In this document: positions 1 to 6,727 of the stretch, one piece after another
Layout: every line of letters starts with the position of its first letter
Numbering within the stretch: the stretch's first letter is position 1
DNA from: JBIYSM02 sp044759095
GTDB taxonomy: Bacteria; Bacillota; Bacilli; Brevibacillales; Brevibacillaceae
NCBI RefSeq assembly: GCF_044759095.2
Contig: NZ_JBIYSM020000069.1
Span: 1-11,797 of the forward strand
DNA: 11,797 nt
Direction: 5' to 3'
Made by a program: the position numbers and the translations under genes
Notes under the pieces: generated by a model
Told to the model about the DNA's origin: nothing
Seen by the model: only the letters and a program-made list of their open reading frames with translations
Databases searched by the model: none

Positions 1-17
1 AACTTTTTATGCGTTCC

Positions 18-67
18 GGAAAGTTTATTTCAGGACGCTTTCACACGGTGAAGCCCTTAAACTTTCC
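18..67. repeat. Long inverted repeat with nested hairpin
   Basis: Positions 18-27 (GGAAAGTTTA) and 58-67 (TAAACTTTCC) are perfect 10-bp complements. Inside them a second stem forms between about 37-44 and 48-54 (GCTT-T-CAC with GTGAAGC, one bulged T). Neither strand has a T-run straight after the outer stem, so this is not a clear rho-independent terminator. The 14 bases at 14-27 recur exactly at 10468-10481, beside another hairpin. It could be a structured RNA or a small dispersed repeat; its function is unknown. Confidence 0.5.
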
Positions 68-73
68 TACACG

Positions 74-216
74 ATAAGAAAACCCACCCGGCATTAGCTA
101 TCCTCAACCCACTCGGCGTTAGCTATCGCTGAGCCGAGTGGGGTCCCTTTCTTCGCCGGGCGGGGCCCCGAACACTTTTCTAGCGGCTGTATGGGATGTC
201 CAAATTTTTAAATTCT
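74..216 (-). repeat. 143-bp structured repeat, copy 1
   Basis: This block recurs at 11589-11731 in the same orientation with no length change and five substitutions by eye (positions 92, 106, 132, 203, 208). It starts with two 25-bp tandem units (83-107 and 108-132) sharing CCCACYCGGCRTTAGCTATC. An inner hairpin pairs 108-117 with 133-142 (10 bp, perfect), and an outer stem pairs 83-92 with 155-164 (one mismatch, which is a U-G wobble if the minus strand is transcribed). Read on the minus strand, the outer stem is followed at once by TTTTCTTAT, as in an intrinsic terminator, so a minus-strand RNA is the better guess and the strand is given as minus. There is no transposase, no terminal inverted repeat and no obvious open reading frame. 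It matches no RNA family that I recognise. Confidence 0.8.
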
Positions 217-337
217 TATACCCCAAGAAAATCTGTCGATCCTCGCTCTCCCCCTTCCGTTCTTTGAATCGCGGCAGCCACATACATTGTATCCAAAGTG
301 ACTCGGAGTTGAACAGTAGAAAACAGGAGGGAAGAGA

Positions 338-1144
338 GTGAAAACGTATCTCGTATCGGACATTCACGGACAGTATCAGGCGTTTATGCAGGCGCTTGCC
401 CAGGTCGGCTTTTCCCCGGAAAACGGAGACCGGCTGTATGTGCTGGGTGACATCGTCGACCGCGGGCCGCAGTCCAGTGAATGTCTGTACTACCTGTACC
501 AGCTGCAGCCAACATACCCGCAGCAGGTTGCAGTGCTCAAGGGAAATCACGAACAGATGCTGGAGGATTGGCTGTTGGGCAAGCCCGAAGGAGATCTCTA
601 CCTGTTCAACGGCGGAGATGCAACCATCCGCTCTTTGTTAGGCAATCAACCGCTGCGAAGGGCTTTTCTCAGCACGACCCCGTCCACAGCCGATCAGGAG
701 GCGGCACGGAAGCACATCCTGTCCCGCCATCCGTTTCTTTTGGGATATATCCAATCTCTTCCCCTATACCGCGAGGAACTGCCCGACAACCTTACCGGCG
801 CCCCGCACGCCATTTTCGTCCATGCCGGTCTCCGCCCCGGCCGTTCGCTCCTTCAGCAATATCCTGCTGATCTGTTGTGGATCCGTGACGAGTTTTACAA
901 CCATTACAACGGCGAGACGATGGTGGTGTTTGGTCATACCCCGGTGACGCTGCTCCCGGGGTACACCGGCGAAGGATTGTGGCGGCGCGGGCAAATGGTC
1001 GGCATTGACGGCGGAGCCGCCTTTTGGCGAGGACTTCTGTTGACGGAGTGGCCTTCCTTGCACACCCATTACGTACCGATAAAAAGTGCTCAGGCGATCC
1101 CAACCGTTCGACTGTTCCCGCTGAACCCTTACAGTGCAATCTGA
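338..1144 (+). CDS. Metallophosphatase of the PPP family (PrpE/ApaH/Ser-Thr phosphatase-like)
   Basis: This 268-residue protein is a cytoplasmic calcineurin-like phosphoesterase that would hydrolyse phosphoprotein, dinucleotide or other phosphoesters with two metal ions. All the family motifs are visible in order: SDIHG (D8, H10), GDIVDRG (37-43, with D38, D41, R42), GNHE (69-72), VHAG (H162), FGHT (198-201) and an IDGG motif at 223-226. The length fits small bacterial PPP phosphatases. The start is GTG, chosen because AGGAGG lies seven bases upstream. Its TGA overlaps the last 16 bases of the convergent copper gene. A weak promoter may lie around 281-290 (CATACATT, resembling a sporulation sigma-E -10 box), but no convincing -35 accompanies it. 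The physiological substrate cannot be told from sequence; phosphoprotein phosphatase is the commonest guess, and ApaH-like activity is the alternative. Confidence 0.92.
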   Translation: MKTYLVSDIHGQYQAFMQALAQVGFSPENGDRLYVLGDIVDRGPQSSECLYYLYQLQPTYPQQVAVLKGNHEQMLEDWLLGKPEGDLYLFNGGDATIRSLLGNQPLRRAFLSTTPSTADQEAARKHILSRHPFLLGYIQSLPLYREELPDNLTGAPHAIFVHAGLRPGRSLLQQYPADLLWIRDEFYNHYNGETMVVFGHTPVTLLPGYTGEGLWRRGQMVGIDGGAAFWRGLLLTEWPSLHTHYVPIKSAQAIPTVRLFPLNPYSAI

Positions 1145-2850
1145 GGAGGCGGCGTTGTGGAGACAATCCCGGCAAGAATCAGGACGACCAATCCGGCCAC
1201 AAATTCAATTCGAAGGGTCCAGAACAGGGCGCCGACACTTGAAGTCCTGGCTGTTTGCTCTTCTGACAGAGAGGCGAGACGCGGCAGAAAGACGAATCGG
1301 TGGACGAGTGCCAACTCAAGCGCCACAACAAAAAACGCCACTTTTGCCAGGAGGACAGCGCCGTAATCACTTGCCCCCAACTGGTTCCAATGCCCCAACC
1401 GGAATGCACCCAGCAAGATACCGGTTGCGGAGACAATAAGCACGGAGAACAGTGCTATCCGGGAAAATTGCCCAAGCAGTCGGTGCAAATCATGCAGCGA
1501 CGTTTTTTCTTGCGCGGCTGTAAAAGACAGCCAGGTCAACCCGGACAAGCCCCCCAACCAGATCACGGCTGTCCAGATATGAACGGTATGGGCAAACACC
1601 GTCAGCGTGCTCCAGCCAGCATCACTCATGGCGTGTCCCGTCAACGGGAAGGTCAAGAACAGTACCGTAACGAGAGCCAGTTTCCCCCAGCGAATGGACA
1701 CGTGCTGCGAAAATGGCAAAAACGATAGTCCGGCCAATATCAACACAAGGACAGGGCGCAGCCAGCTGGCAGTTCCCAGTGTCGTTGCGGTGAGCAATGT
1801 GCCTGCCATTTCCTCTCGTCCCGCTGAACCGGCAAACATCTCAGCCAGCAAGTTTACCTGCAGCATTCCTGCAACCATGAAAATGCCCAGACAAATAAGG
1901 TATCCGCCCCGCTCCACTGACACAAACCCACTGCTTGCCGGAAAGTGAGTGATGAACCCTTGCCACACGGATAAAAAGACAAGCGCCCCTACGGCTCCTC
2001 CAGCGAGAATTTCTGCAATGCGAAGCCAGCGCCCCCACCCTTCATGACCTTCGTGCTCTTCATGGAAGTGTTGAGGGGCAGCCGTATGCACATGTCCCTG
2101 TACCGTTTCACCCGCTTGCACTACTTCCACCTGTTCCGGCGAGGCAGGGGGCGGGGAAGCTGTCACAGCTGCCGATGCCGCTGCTTCCGTTGCAGGTGTT
2201 GCCATCGATGCTGTGGATGCTGCCGGTGCGGCAGTGGAAGGCACAGGTGCAGTGCCCGGTGACCCGTTCTCCGCAGGTTTGGTTGGCTGTTTTTTCTGAT
2301 TGACAGGCGGTTTGGCAGACTGCGGAGCTGACTGGGGCTTCGAATCGGACGCGGGTGCCTGAATGCTTCCTGCGGCAGGCTGGGAAACAGGCGTCTCTAC
2401 TTCCTGTATGGAGGCGTCAGGCTGATCAGGCTGTTCAGGCTGTACCGAACCATCCAGCGACAGCGTCTCCGCCGGGCGATTTTTGGGCAGCGGCACGCCT
2501 ACGGCGAATCGAAACGAACCTTCCGTTACATGCGTATCCACGGAGAGAATCTGCCAATCCACCTGATATACTCCATTCGCCAGAGGAGGAACGGTCAGTA
2601 CCAGTCCGTTCTCCCCCTCCCCCCTGAGCGTTCCCTGAATGCTCCTTCCTATAGCATCTCTCAAGGTCAATTGACTGACTGCCGTATTGATGTTTTCCGT
2701 AAACGTGACGCGAATTTCCTTCGGCGCTTCCGTCAGCTCCGATTCCTGCTGCGGCAGCGACCGGTCGATATAAGCGTGTGCGTCCATGGTGGAGGGAATC
2801 GCTGCCAGAAACAGCACCAACAGGTATACGAGACGCAATGTTCTCTTCAT
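1129..2850 (-). CDS. CopC-CopD fusion protein, copper resistance/import (YcnJ-like)
   Basis: This protein of about 573 residues is an envelope copper-binding domain fused to a polytopic membrane protein, the layout of Bacillus YcnJ. Residues 1-24 are a signal peptide, and cleavage before HAYIDRS would give a mature N-terminal His25. Residues 25-118 form the CopC beta-sandwich, with D105 and H107 in SVDTHVTEG matching the other Cu(II) ligands known for CopC. Residues about 130-250 are a low-complexity Pro/Ala/Ser/Thr/Gln linker. It ends in a His-rich patch (H253, H255, H261, H263, H266, H269) just before the membrane part. Residues 275-565 carry about eight hydrophobic segments and the CopD motif HTVHIWTAVIWLGG (421-434). 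An upstream in-frame TTG at 2907 lies beyond a hairpin and has no good ribosome binding site, so the ATG is preferred. It follows the DUF4198-like gene, probably as its co-transcribed partner. Known homologues serve copper uptake or tolerance; the direction here is not decided by sequence. Confidence 0.92.
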   Translation of the reverse strand: MKRTLRLVYLLVLFLAAIPSTMDAHAYIDRSLPQQESELTEAPKEIRVTFTENINTAVSQLTLRDAIGRSIQGTLRGEGENGLVLTVPPLANGVYQVDWQILSVDTHVTEGSFRFAVGVPLPKNRPAETLSLDGSVQPEQPDQPDASIQEVETPVSQPAAGSIQAPASDSKPQSAPQSAKPPVNQKKQPTKPAENGSPGTAPVPSTAAPAASTASMATPATEAAASAAVTASPPPASPEQVEVVQAGETVQGHVHTAAPQHFHEEHEGHEGWGRWLRIAEILAGGAVGALVFLSVWQGFITHFPASSGFVSVERGGYLICLGIFMVAGMLQVNLLAEMFAGSAGREEMAGTLLTATTLGTASWLRPVLVLILAGLSFLPFSQHVSIRWGKLALVTVLFLTFPLTGHAMSDAGWSTLTVFAHTVHIWTAVIWLGGLSGLTWLSFTAAQEKTSLHDLHRLLGQFSRIALFSVLIVSATGILLGAFRLGHWNQLGASDYGAVLLAKVAFFVVALELALVHRFVFLPRLASLSEEQTARTSSVGALFWTLRIEFVAGLVVLILAGIVSTTPPPQIAL

Positions 2851-2878
2851 TCGTTTTTCCCGCCCTTCGCATACAGAA

Positions 2879-2902
2879 GTCGCCGAACGTTTCTTCGGCG
2901 AC
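2879..2902 (-). terminator. Intergenic hairpin between the two copper genes
   Basis: A perfect 9-bp stem (2879-2887 with 2894-2902, GTCGCCGAA/TTCGGCGAC) with a 6-base loop sits between the stop of the DUF4198-like gene and the ATG of the CopCD gene. On the minus strand it is followed only by ACTTCTGT, so it would be a weak terminator at best. It may instead tune read-through or protect the upstream mRNA end. Confidence 0.5.
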
Positions 2903-2923
2903 CGCAAAACATGTGATGTGACT

Positions 2924-3985
2924 TTATTTTTGTCCCTTGTTGATCAAAATGGCAGGCGGGAGGGACCCAACCTGTGCAAAGTACTCGACAGAAGCTCCCA
3001 GCTTTTCGGTCGTTGCTCGCAGCTCTACACTGCCCGTCCCCTTGAAAGAAGAGTCAAGGGCTGACTGGATAAAGGATGCAGGTACCATGACTTTCCCGTT
3101 TTTTATTTCCATTCCCTTGACCATCATGTGCTTGCCGTTCACATACAGCAGCGGCAGGGCCTGCTGAGCCTTCTGCGGGAAGACCGACTTGCCGTTTTGC
3201 ACGGTAAACGTCATGGTCGCTTCATAATTGGTCGTATCATACTGACCTGCCACCTTTTCGTCCGTTGTCGGCTTGGCCCGCAGCAGGTAGTAATCAGCCG
3301 GGCCTGTTTGAAACGAGATGATGCCGTTCCCGTCCGTTTTCAGGACCTGTGACTCGGACGTGCTGCGGCGAACGATGGTTATCTCCGTGTCGGCGAGCGG
3401 TTTCCCTTTCAGCAACAGCTGCACGGATACATCCTGGCCCGGAGTCGCGGCTGCCGGATTAAACAACGGCACCATCTCCGCACGGTCGGGGCTGACTTGT
3501 TTGGAGAACCACTTCAGGTATTTTACGCGCTCCACCGTCGGAATATCGCTTACCGCGACGAACGACTTCGCGCTGCGCAGTGTGCGGCTAGCCACGTCTC
3601 CGTGTTTGAAAATGCTGTCTCCCTCTACGGACACGATGTACGCCCCCGGGCTGGACGAGGAGAAGGAAGCGACGTAGTAGTTGTTTTTGCCAGGCTCTGC
3701 CACTTCCTTCTCTTCGCCGGTGTAGAACAGCGTGGCAGAGATGTCCGTTTTGCTGCCATTGGGAGCCGATACAAACACCTTGCTCGTTTGCGTGCTCCAT
3801 TTTCCTTCAATCCGATAGCTGCCGTGGTGATTGGAGTGGTTGCCGAGAAGCAGTTCCACGTAGGAAACTTCACCCGGCGCCACGATCGGCGTATTGGTCT
3901 GCGACCAGCCGTCATGCGCCAGTACCGGCATTGCCAAGGTAAACGTAAGTGCCATTGCTGCAAGTAATGAGGACATTTTTTTCAT
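2924..3985 (-). CDS. Exported DUF4198-like metal-handling protein with a Cu_amine_oxidN1-like tail
   Basis: This 353-residue secreted protein begins with a clear signal peptide (residues 1-23, MKKMSSLL then a hydrophobic core ending VLA). Cleavage there would leave His24 at the mature N terminus (HDGWSQ), as in DUF4198/NikM-type proteins, whose mature chain often starts with a His-containing motif. A HSNHH cluster follows at 50-54. Residues 24-265 look like two beta-sandwich modules, the second (about 180-262) resembling a bacterial carboxypeptidase-regulatory fold (TDGNGIISF). Residues 278-350 (LLYVNGKHMMVKG, then GKVMVPASFIQSAL) resemble a degenerate copper amine oxidase N-terminal stalk domain. 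The start is supported by GGGGGAG seven bases upstream. It leads the minus-strand copper unit and faces the BdbC gene across a divergent control region. Metal binding is inferred from family and neighbours, and copper is the likeliest ion. Confidence 0.75.
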   Translation of the reverse strand: MKKMSSLLAAMALTFTLAMPVLAHDGWSQTNTPIVAPGEVSYVELLLGNHSNHHGSYRIEGKWSTQTSKVFVSAPNGSKTDISATLFYTGEEKEVAEPGKNNYYVASFSSSSPGAYIVSVEGDSIFKHGDVASRTLRSAKSFVAVSDIPTVERVKYLKWFSKQVSPDRAEMVPLFNPAAATPGQDVSVQLLLKGKPLADTEITIVRRSTSESQVLKTDGNGIISFQTGPADYYLLRAKPTTDEKVAGQYDTTNYEATMTFTVQNGKSVFPQKAQQALPLLYVNGKHMMVKGMEIKNGKVMVPASFIQSALDSSFKGTGSVELRATTEKLGASVEYFAQVGSLPPAILINKGQK

Positions 3986-4032
3986 GAGAGGTCTCCCCCA
4001 CTTTCAAAAAGTTGGATAAGTAAACTACATCA

Positions 4033-4060
4033 AGTATAGGTCCCTCCTTTCCATCGAGAA
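4033..4060 (-). promoter_or_regulatory. Candidate promoter of the minus-strand copper genes
   Basis: On the minus strand TATACT (4038-4033) is a good -10 box. A weak -35 (TTCTCG) lies 16 bases upstream. The transcript would have a leader of about 45 bases before the ATG at 3985. The -35 is poor, so an activator may be needed or the call may be wrong. Confidence 0.35.
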
Positions 4061-4083
4061 TATGGCTCAACCGGGCTATCTGA

Positions 4084-4115
4084 AGTGAATGTTGTGTGAA
4101 CGGCGCATATTCACT
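4084..4115. promoter_or_regulatory. Inverted repeat in the divergent control region
   Basis: AGTGAAT (4084-4090) and ATTCACT (4109-4115) form a perfect 7-bp inverted repeat with an 18-base spacer. A third GTGAA (4096-4100) lies inside. It sits midway between the two divergent units, where a shared operator would be expected. A T-rich run (CTATTTTTTG) follows on the plus strand, but no plus-strand gene upstream needs a terminator. The regulator is unknown. Confidence 0.35.
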
Positions 4116-4147
4116 CTATTTTTTGTTCGTTTCTATTCTCCCTATCG

Positions 4148-4156
4148 TGATATGAT
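4148..4156 (+). promoter_or_regulatory. Extended -10 promoter for the bdbC unit
   Basis: TGATATGAT is an extended -10 element (TG-N-TATGAT) of the housekeeping sigma factor. It has no strong -35, which is normal for this class. Transcription would begin near 4162, so the in-frame ATG at 4162 cannot be the start codon. The ATG at 4177 (or 4174), spaced correctly from GAGGTG, is used instead. Confidence 0.5.
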
Positions 4157-4176
4157 AGAGAATGCGAGGTGTTATG

Positions 4177-4614
4177 ATGAAAAAGAGTCCACAAATCGAA
4201 CAGGCCTTTTTTGCGTCCTGGGTGATTTCCTTGATCGCTTTCGGAGGAAGCCTTTATTTTTCCGAGGTGATGAAGTTTATCCCCTGCGAGCTCTGCTGGT
4301 ATCAGCGCATTTTCATGTACCCCTTGGTGATTCTGCTTGGCGTGGCCTATGCCAAAAAGGACTTCTCGATGTCTCGCTATGCGGTCATCCTCTCCGTCAT
4401 CGGCGGATCCATCTCCCTCTACCATTACTTGATTCAGAAGGTTCCCGCTCTTCATGAATGGGGGAGCGCCTGCGGGATCATTCCTTGCAATACCGACTAC
4501 ATCAACTGGCTGGGCTTCATCACCATCCCGTTTCTGGCGCTCGTGGCGTTTATCCTGATCGCCGGATTGCAAGTGTTCATTTGGAAAAAGGAAAAGGAGA
4601 CTGATGCGGCATGA
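4177..4614 (+). CDS. bdbC: BdbC/DsbB-family thiol-disulfide oxidoreductase
   Basis: This 145-residue integral membrane protein would re-oxidise an extracellular thioredoxin-fold partner and pass electrons to quinone. It has the four-helix DsbB layout with hydrophobic segments near 12-31, 45-60, 66-84 and 112-135. The first redox pair is CELC (C37, C40), followed by the family WYQR motif. The second pair, C99 and C104 (CGIIPC), lies in the second external loop. Length is typical of BdbC. The start at 4177 is chosen for its spacing from GAGGTG; 4174 is a near-equal choice. Its TGA overlaps the ATG of the next gene in ATGA (4611-4614), indicating translational coupling. Position beside SCO and CtaG suggests it serves redox control of copper-site cysteines rather than general secretion, which is inference. 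Confidence 0.93.
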   Translation: MKKSPQIEQAFFASWVISLIAFGGSLYFSEVMKFIPCELCWYQRIFMYPLVILLGVAYAKKDFSMSRYAVILSVIGGSISLYHYLIQKVPALHEWGSACGIIPCNTDYINWLGFITIPFLALVAFILIAGLQVFIWKKEKETDAA

Positions 4615-5075
4615 AAAAAGTAATCATCCTCTCCGTCGTGGTTGCCGTTTTGCTGATTGGAGCCATCGTCTACTCCGACATCGCCAACAAAGAGGCGGCA
4701 GCAGGCAATCCTTACGGCAAAACGAACCTCCATCCGGCTACCCTCGAGCAGCTGAAGGATCCGCTCTACGACAATCAGATTTTGCCAGACCAATTGAAGG
4801 AACAAATTGCCCAGGAGCAGGATTTGTACGTGTATTTCTACAGCCCTCTGTGCGAACACTGTCAACGTACGACGCCGGTTTTGGTCCCGGTAGCCAAAGA
4901 GCTGCAGATTGATGTGAAAAAACACAATGTGCTGGAGTTCGGCGACAGTTGGGACCAGTACAAGATTGAAGGAACTCCTACCCTGATCCATTTCAAGGCG
5001 GGCAAAGAGGTCTCCCGTATCGAAGGCGAGCACAACGCGGAAGAGTTGAAGAGCTGGTTCCAGGAAAATAAATAG
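4611..5075 (+). CDS. Membrane-anchored thioredoxin-like thiol oxidoreductase
   Basis: This 154-residue protein has one N-terminal transmembrane anchor (residues 4-20) and an external thioredoxin fold. The active site is CEHC (C81-C84) in FYSPLCEHCQRTTP, and the cis-proline is P123 in GTPTL. It lacks the large helical insertion of true DsbA/BdbD proteins and is shorter than typical BdbD, so it is closer to a plain thioredoxin, such as the partners coupled to BdbC in other Bacillales. It is translationally coupled to the BdbC gene and is its evident partner. The pair could keep SCO or the CuA cysteines in the right redox state, or oxidise secreted proteins. A terminator nine bases downstream ends the unit. 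Confidence 0.9.
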   Translation: MKKVIILSVVVAVLLIGAIVYSDIANKEAAAGNPYGKTNLHPATLEQLKDPLYDNQILPDQLKEQIAQEQDLYVYFYSPLCEHCQRTTPVLVPVAKELQIDVKKHNVLEFGDSWDQYKIEGTPTLIHFKAGKEVSRIEGEHNAEELKSWFQENK

Positions 5076-5083
5076 GATGGCAT

Positions 5084-5114
5084 ATCCCCCACTGCCTGAA
5101 GCAGGGGGATTTTT
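5084..5114 (+). terminator. Rho-independent terminator after the thioredoxin-like gene
   Basis: ATCCCCC-AC-TGC pairs with GCAGGGGGAT (10 bp with a 2-base bulge), followed by TTTTT ending at 5114. It closes the bdbC unit. Confidence 0.85.
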
Positions 5115-5206
5115 CATGTCCGTCAAGTGGGACAATTGTGTGAACATCCCGGGAAATCCAATGGAAATAGCCCGATCGAGTCATAAGGATTGAAAGCATT
5201 CCTGGT

Positions 5207-5212
5207 TATAAT
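5207..5212 (+). promoter_or_regulatory. Candidate -10 box for the ctaG unit
   Basis: A perfect TATAAT lies 32 bases before the ctaG start codon. No good -35 sits at 17 bases; TTGAAA (5190-5195) is only 11 bases away. With the terminator at 5084-5114 upstream, a promoter is needed here, so this is the best candidate. Confidence 0.45.
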
Positions 5213-5244
5213 GGGGATGACAACCCTGAATGGGAGGGATGGCA

Positions 5245-6117
5245 ATGTCACTTTCCTTGTTGACAGACACGTTTGGTTTTCGCGCCGTATGGACGCCGGA
5301 GCTGTTTGCTCTGACTGTTTTGATAGGAATCACCTATTTCCTGCTGGTAGGCCCGTTACGCCACACGTTTGCCGACTCTCAGCCGGTCGCAGCATGGCGC
5401 AAAGGGATGTTTAGCATAGGCCTTCTGCTGTTTTACCTGGGCATGGGCGGTCCGCTTAACGCTGCCGGCCATTTGTTGTTCAGCTTTCATATGTTTCAGC
5501 AGGCCTTGCTCTATCTCGTGATGCCGCTGTTCATTCTCATCGGCACTCCGGCTTGGCTTCAGGCTTCTCTGCTCGCATATAAACCGGTAAAGCGTTTGGT
5601 CATGTTTTTTAGTAAGCCGCTGCTCGCCATGGTACTGTTTAATGCCTTGTTCTCCTTCTACCACGTGCCGCACATCCTTGACGCCGTAATGGGGAACGGA
5701 GCACTCCACAACCTGGTCAATCTTCTGTTGATTGTCACTGCGTTTCTCATGTGGCTCCCGGTGATATCCCCGCTGAAGGAGTTTAACCGGCTTACGGAAC
5801 TGCGCAAACTGGGATACATGTTTGCCAACGGTGTCCTCATTACACCGGCCTGTGCGCTGATCATTTTCGCGTCGGCACCGTTGTACGAAACCTACATCAA
5901 TGGGCCGGAGCTGCTCTGTACACCGTTCTTCGCGGCTCCGATGGACAAGTCCATGTTCACACAGCTTCTTCCCCTGTTGGATGACCAAAGGCTCGGTGGG
6001 ATCGTCATGAAGCTGATGCAGGAGTTTACGTACGGCTCTGTCCTGGCCTACATCATGAAAGCGTGGTTCCAGAGAGAAAAAGAGGTGGATGAGCTTGACC
6101 AACTTCAGCCAGAGTAA
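5245..6117 (+). CDS. ctaG: CtaG, cytochrome c oxidase (caa3-type) assembly factor
   Basis: This 290-residue protein belongs to the Bacillus CtaG (caa3_CtaG) family needed for active caa3 oxidase, which is thought to help build the CuB site of subunit I. About seven hydrophobic segments are visible. Family signatures include GHLLFSFHMFQQALLY (H76, H82), the PLFILIGTP turn (94-102), FYHVPHILD (H140, H143), H155, and a C-terminal DDQRLGGIVMK (246-256). Three in-frame ATGs lie close together at 5230, 5239 and 5245. The last is chosen because GGGAGG (5232-5237) sits seven bases before it and overlaps or abuts the others. Its 3' end overlaps the SCO gene by 29 bases, so the two are co-translated. 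Confidence 0.92.
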   Translation: MSLSLLTDTFGFRAVWTPELFALTVLIGITYFLLVGPLRHTFADSQPVAAWRKGMFSIGLLLFYLGMGGPLNAAGHLLFSFHMFQQALLYLVMPLFILIGTPAWLQASLLAYKPVKRLVMFFSKPLLAMVLFNALFSFYHVPHILDAVMGNGALHNLVNLLLIVTAFLMWLPVISPLKEFNRLTELRKLGYMFANGVLITPACALIIFASAPLYETYINGPELLCTPFFAAPMDKSMFTQLLPLLDDQRLGGIVMKLMQEFTYGSVLAYIMKAWFQREKEVDELDQLQPE

Positions 6118-6727
6118 GTCGGCTTATACGGTGAGAAAGCTGCTTTTGGCACTCGTCTTGATCGGTTTGGCCGGGATGGTTTTCTCTTGGGTGTGGACAA
6201 CCATCAGCCAGCGTGAAACGGCAAAAACGCTGCCAGATCTGCCTTTCGAAACACTGTCCGGGCAGACGATCACGCTTGGAGAGACGGCGGGGACCATCCG
6301 GTTGGTCGAGTTGATGTACACGCGCTGTCCGGACGTTTGCCCGCTGACGACGGTTCGCATGAAAGAACTGCAAGAACGCCTGAAGCAGGATGGTTCGTTT
6401 GGAAAAGACGTTCAATTCCTGACGATCACCTTTGATCCAAAGAACGACACGCGGGAGGCCTTGCAGAAATACGTCAACCAGCTCCAATTGGACCTGAACG
6501 GCTGGCACTTCCTGCGGGGAGGAGAAGAACAAACAAAGTCGCTCATCACATCCCTCGGCTTTACCGTAAAGGGGATTGAGAGCAACCTGTACACCCACTC
6601 GACTGTCACCTATCTGGTTGACCAAAAAAATAGGGTAATCAAAACCTACGGAATGGGAGAAGACTTCAATACCGATCAATTGTCGATGGATATCACAAGT
6701 TTGCTGAAGAAAGGAAATCAACCGTGA
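6089..6727 (+). CDS. SCO1/SenC-family copper chaperone for cytochrome oxidase
   Basis: This 212-residue protein has one N-terminal membrane anchor (residues 17-35) and an external thioredoxin-like SCO domain. Copper ligands are intact: C80 and C84 in YTRCPDVCP, and H170 in LYTHSTVTYLVD. The SCO motif TFDPKNDT is at 114-121. It resembles B. subtilis YpmQ/BsSCO, which is needed for CuA assembly in subunit II. The ATG at 6089 lies very close to GAGGT; TTG at 6095 has better spacing and could be used instead. It overlaps ctaG upstream, and its TGA overlaps the GTG of the next gene (GTGA, 6724-6727). The unusual pairing with CtaG and a BdbC partner suggests a complete CuA/CuB maturation unit. Confidence 0.93.
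   Translation: MSLTNFSQSKSAYTVRKLLLALVLIGLAGMVFSWVWTTISQRETAKTLPDLPFETLSGQTITLGETAGTIRLVELMYTRCPDVCPLTTVRMKELQERLKQDGSFGKDVQFLTITFDPKNDTREALQKYVNQLQLDLNGWHFLRGGEEQTKSLITSLGFTVKGIESNLYTHSTVTYLVDQKNRVIKTYGMGEDFNTDQLSMDITSLLKKGNQP

Noticed and set aside
83..132. CRISPR-like array from the two 25-bp units
   Set aside because: Only two adjoining units, with no spacers; they are arms of nested stems.
74..216. MITE or insertion sequence end
   Set aside because: No terminal inverted repeats, no clear target duplication and no transposase; mobility cannot be excluded but is not supported.
118..341. Short frames on both strands over repeat copy 1
   Set aside because: They cover the structured repeat, lack ribosome binding sites and match nothing.
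4497..5147. Minus-strand 216-codon open frame opposite the BdbC and thioredoxin genes
   Set aside because: Shadow of two genes with intact catalytic motifs; no ribosome binding site or recognisable domain.
5356..6102. Minus-strand 248-codon open frame opposite ctaG
   Set aside because: It lies wholly antisense to a well-recognised membrane protein, is rich in Gln/Arg/His as expected of an antisense frame, and matches no family.
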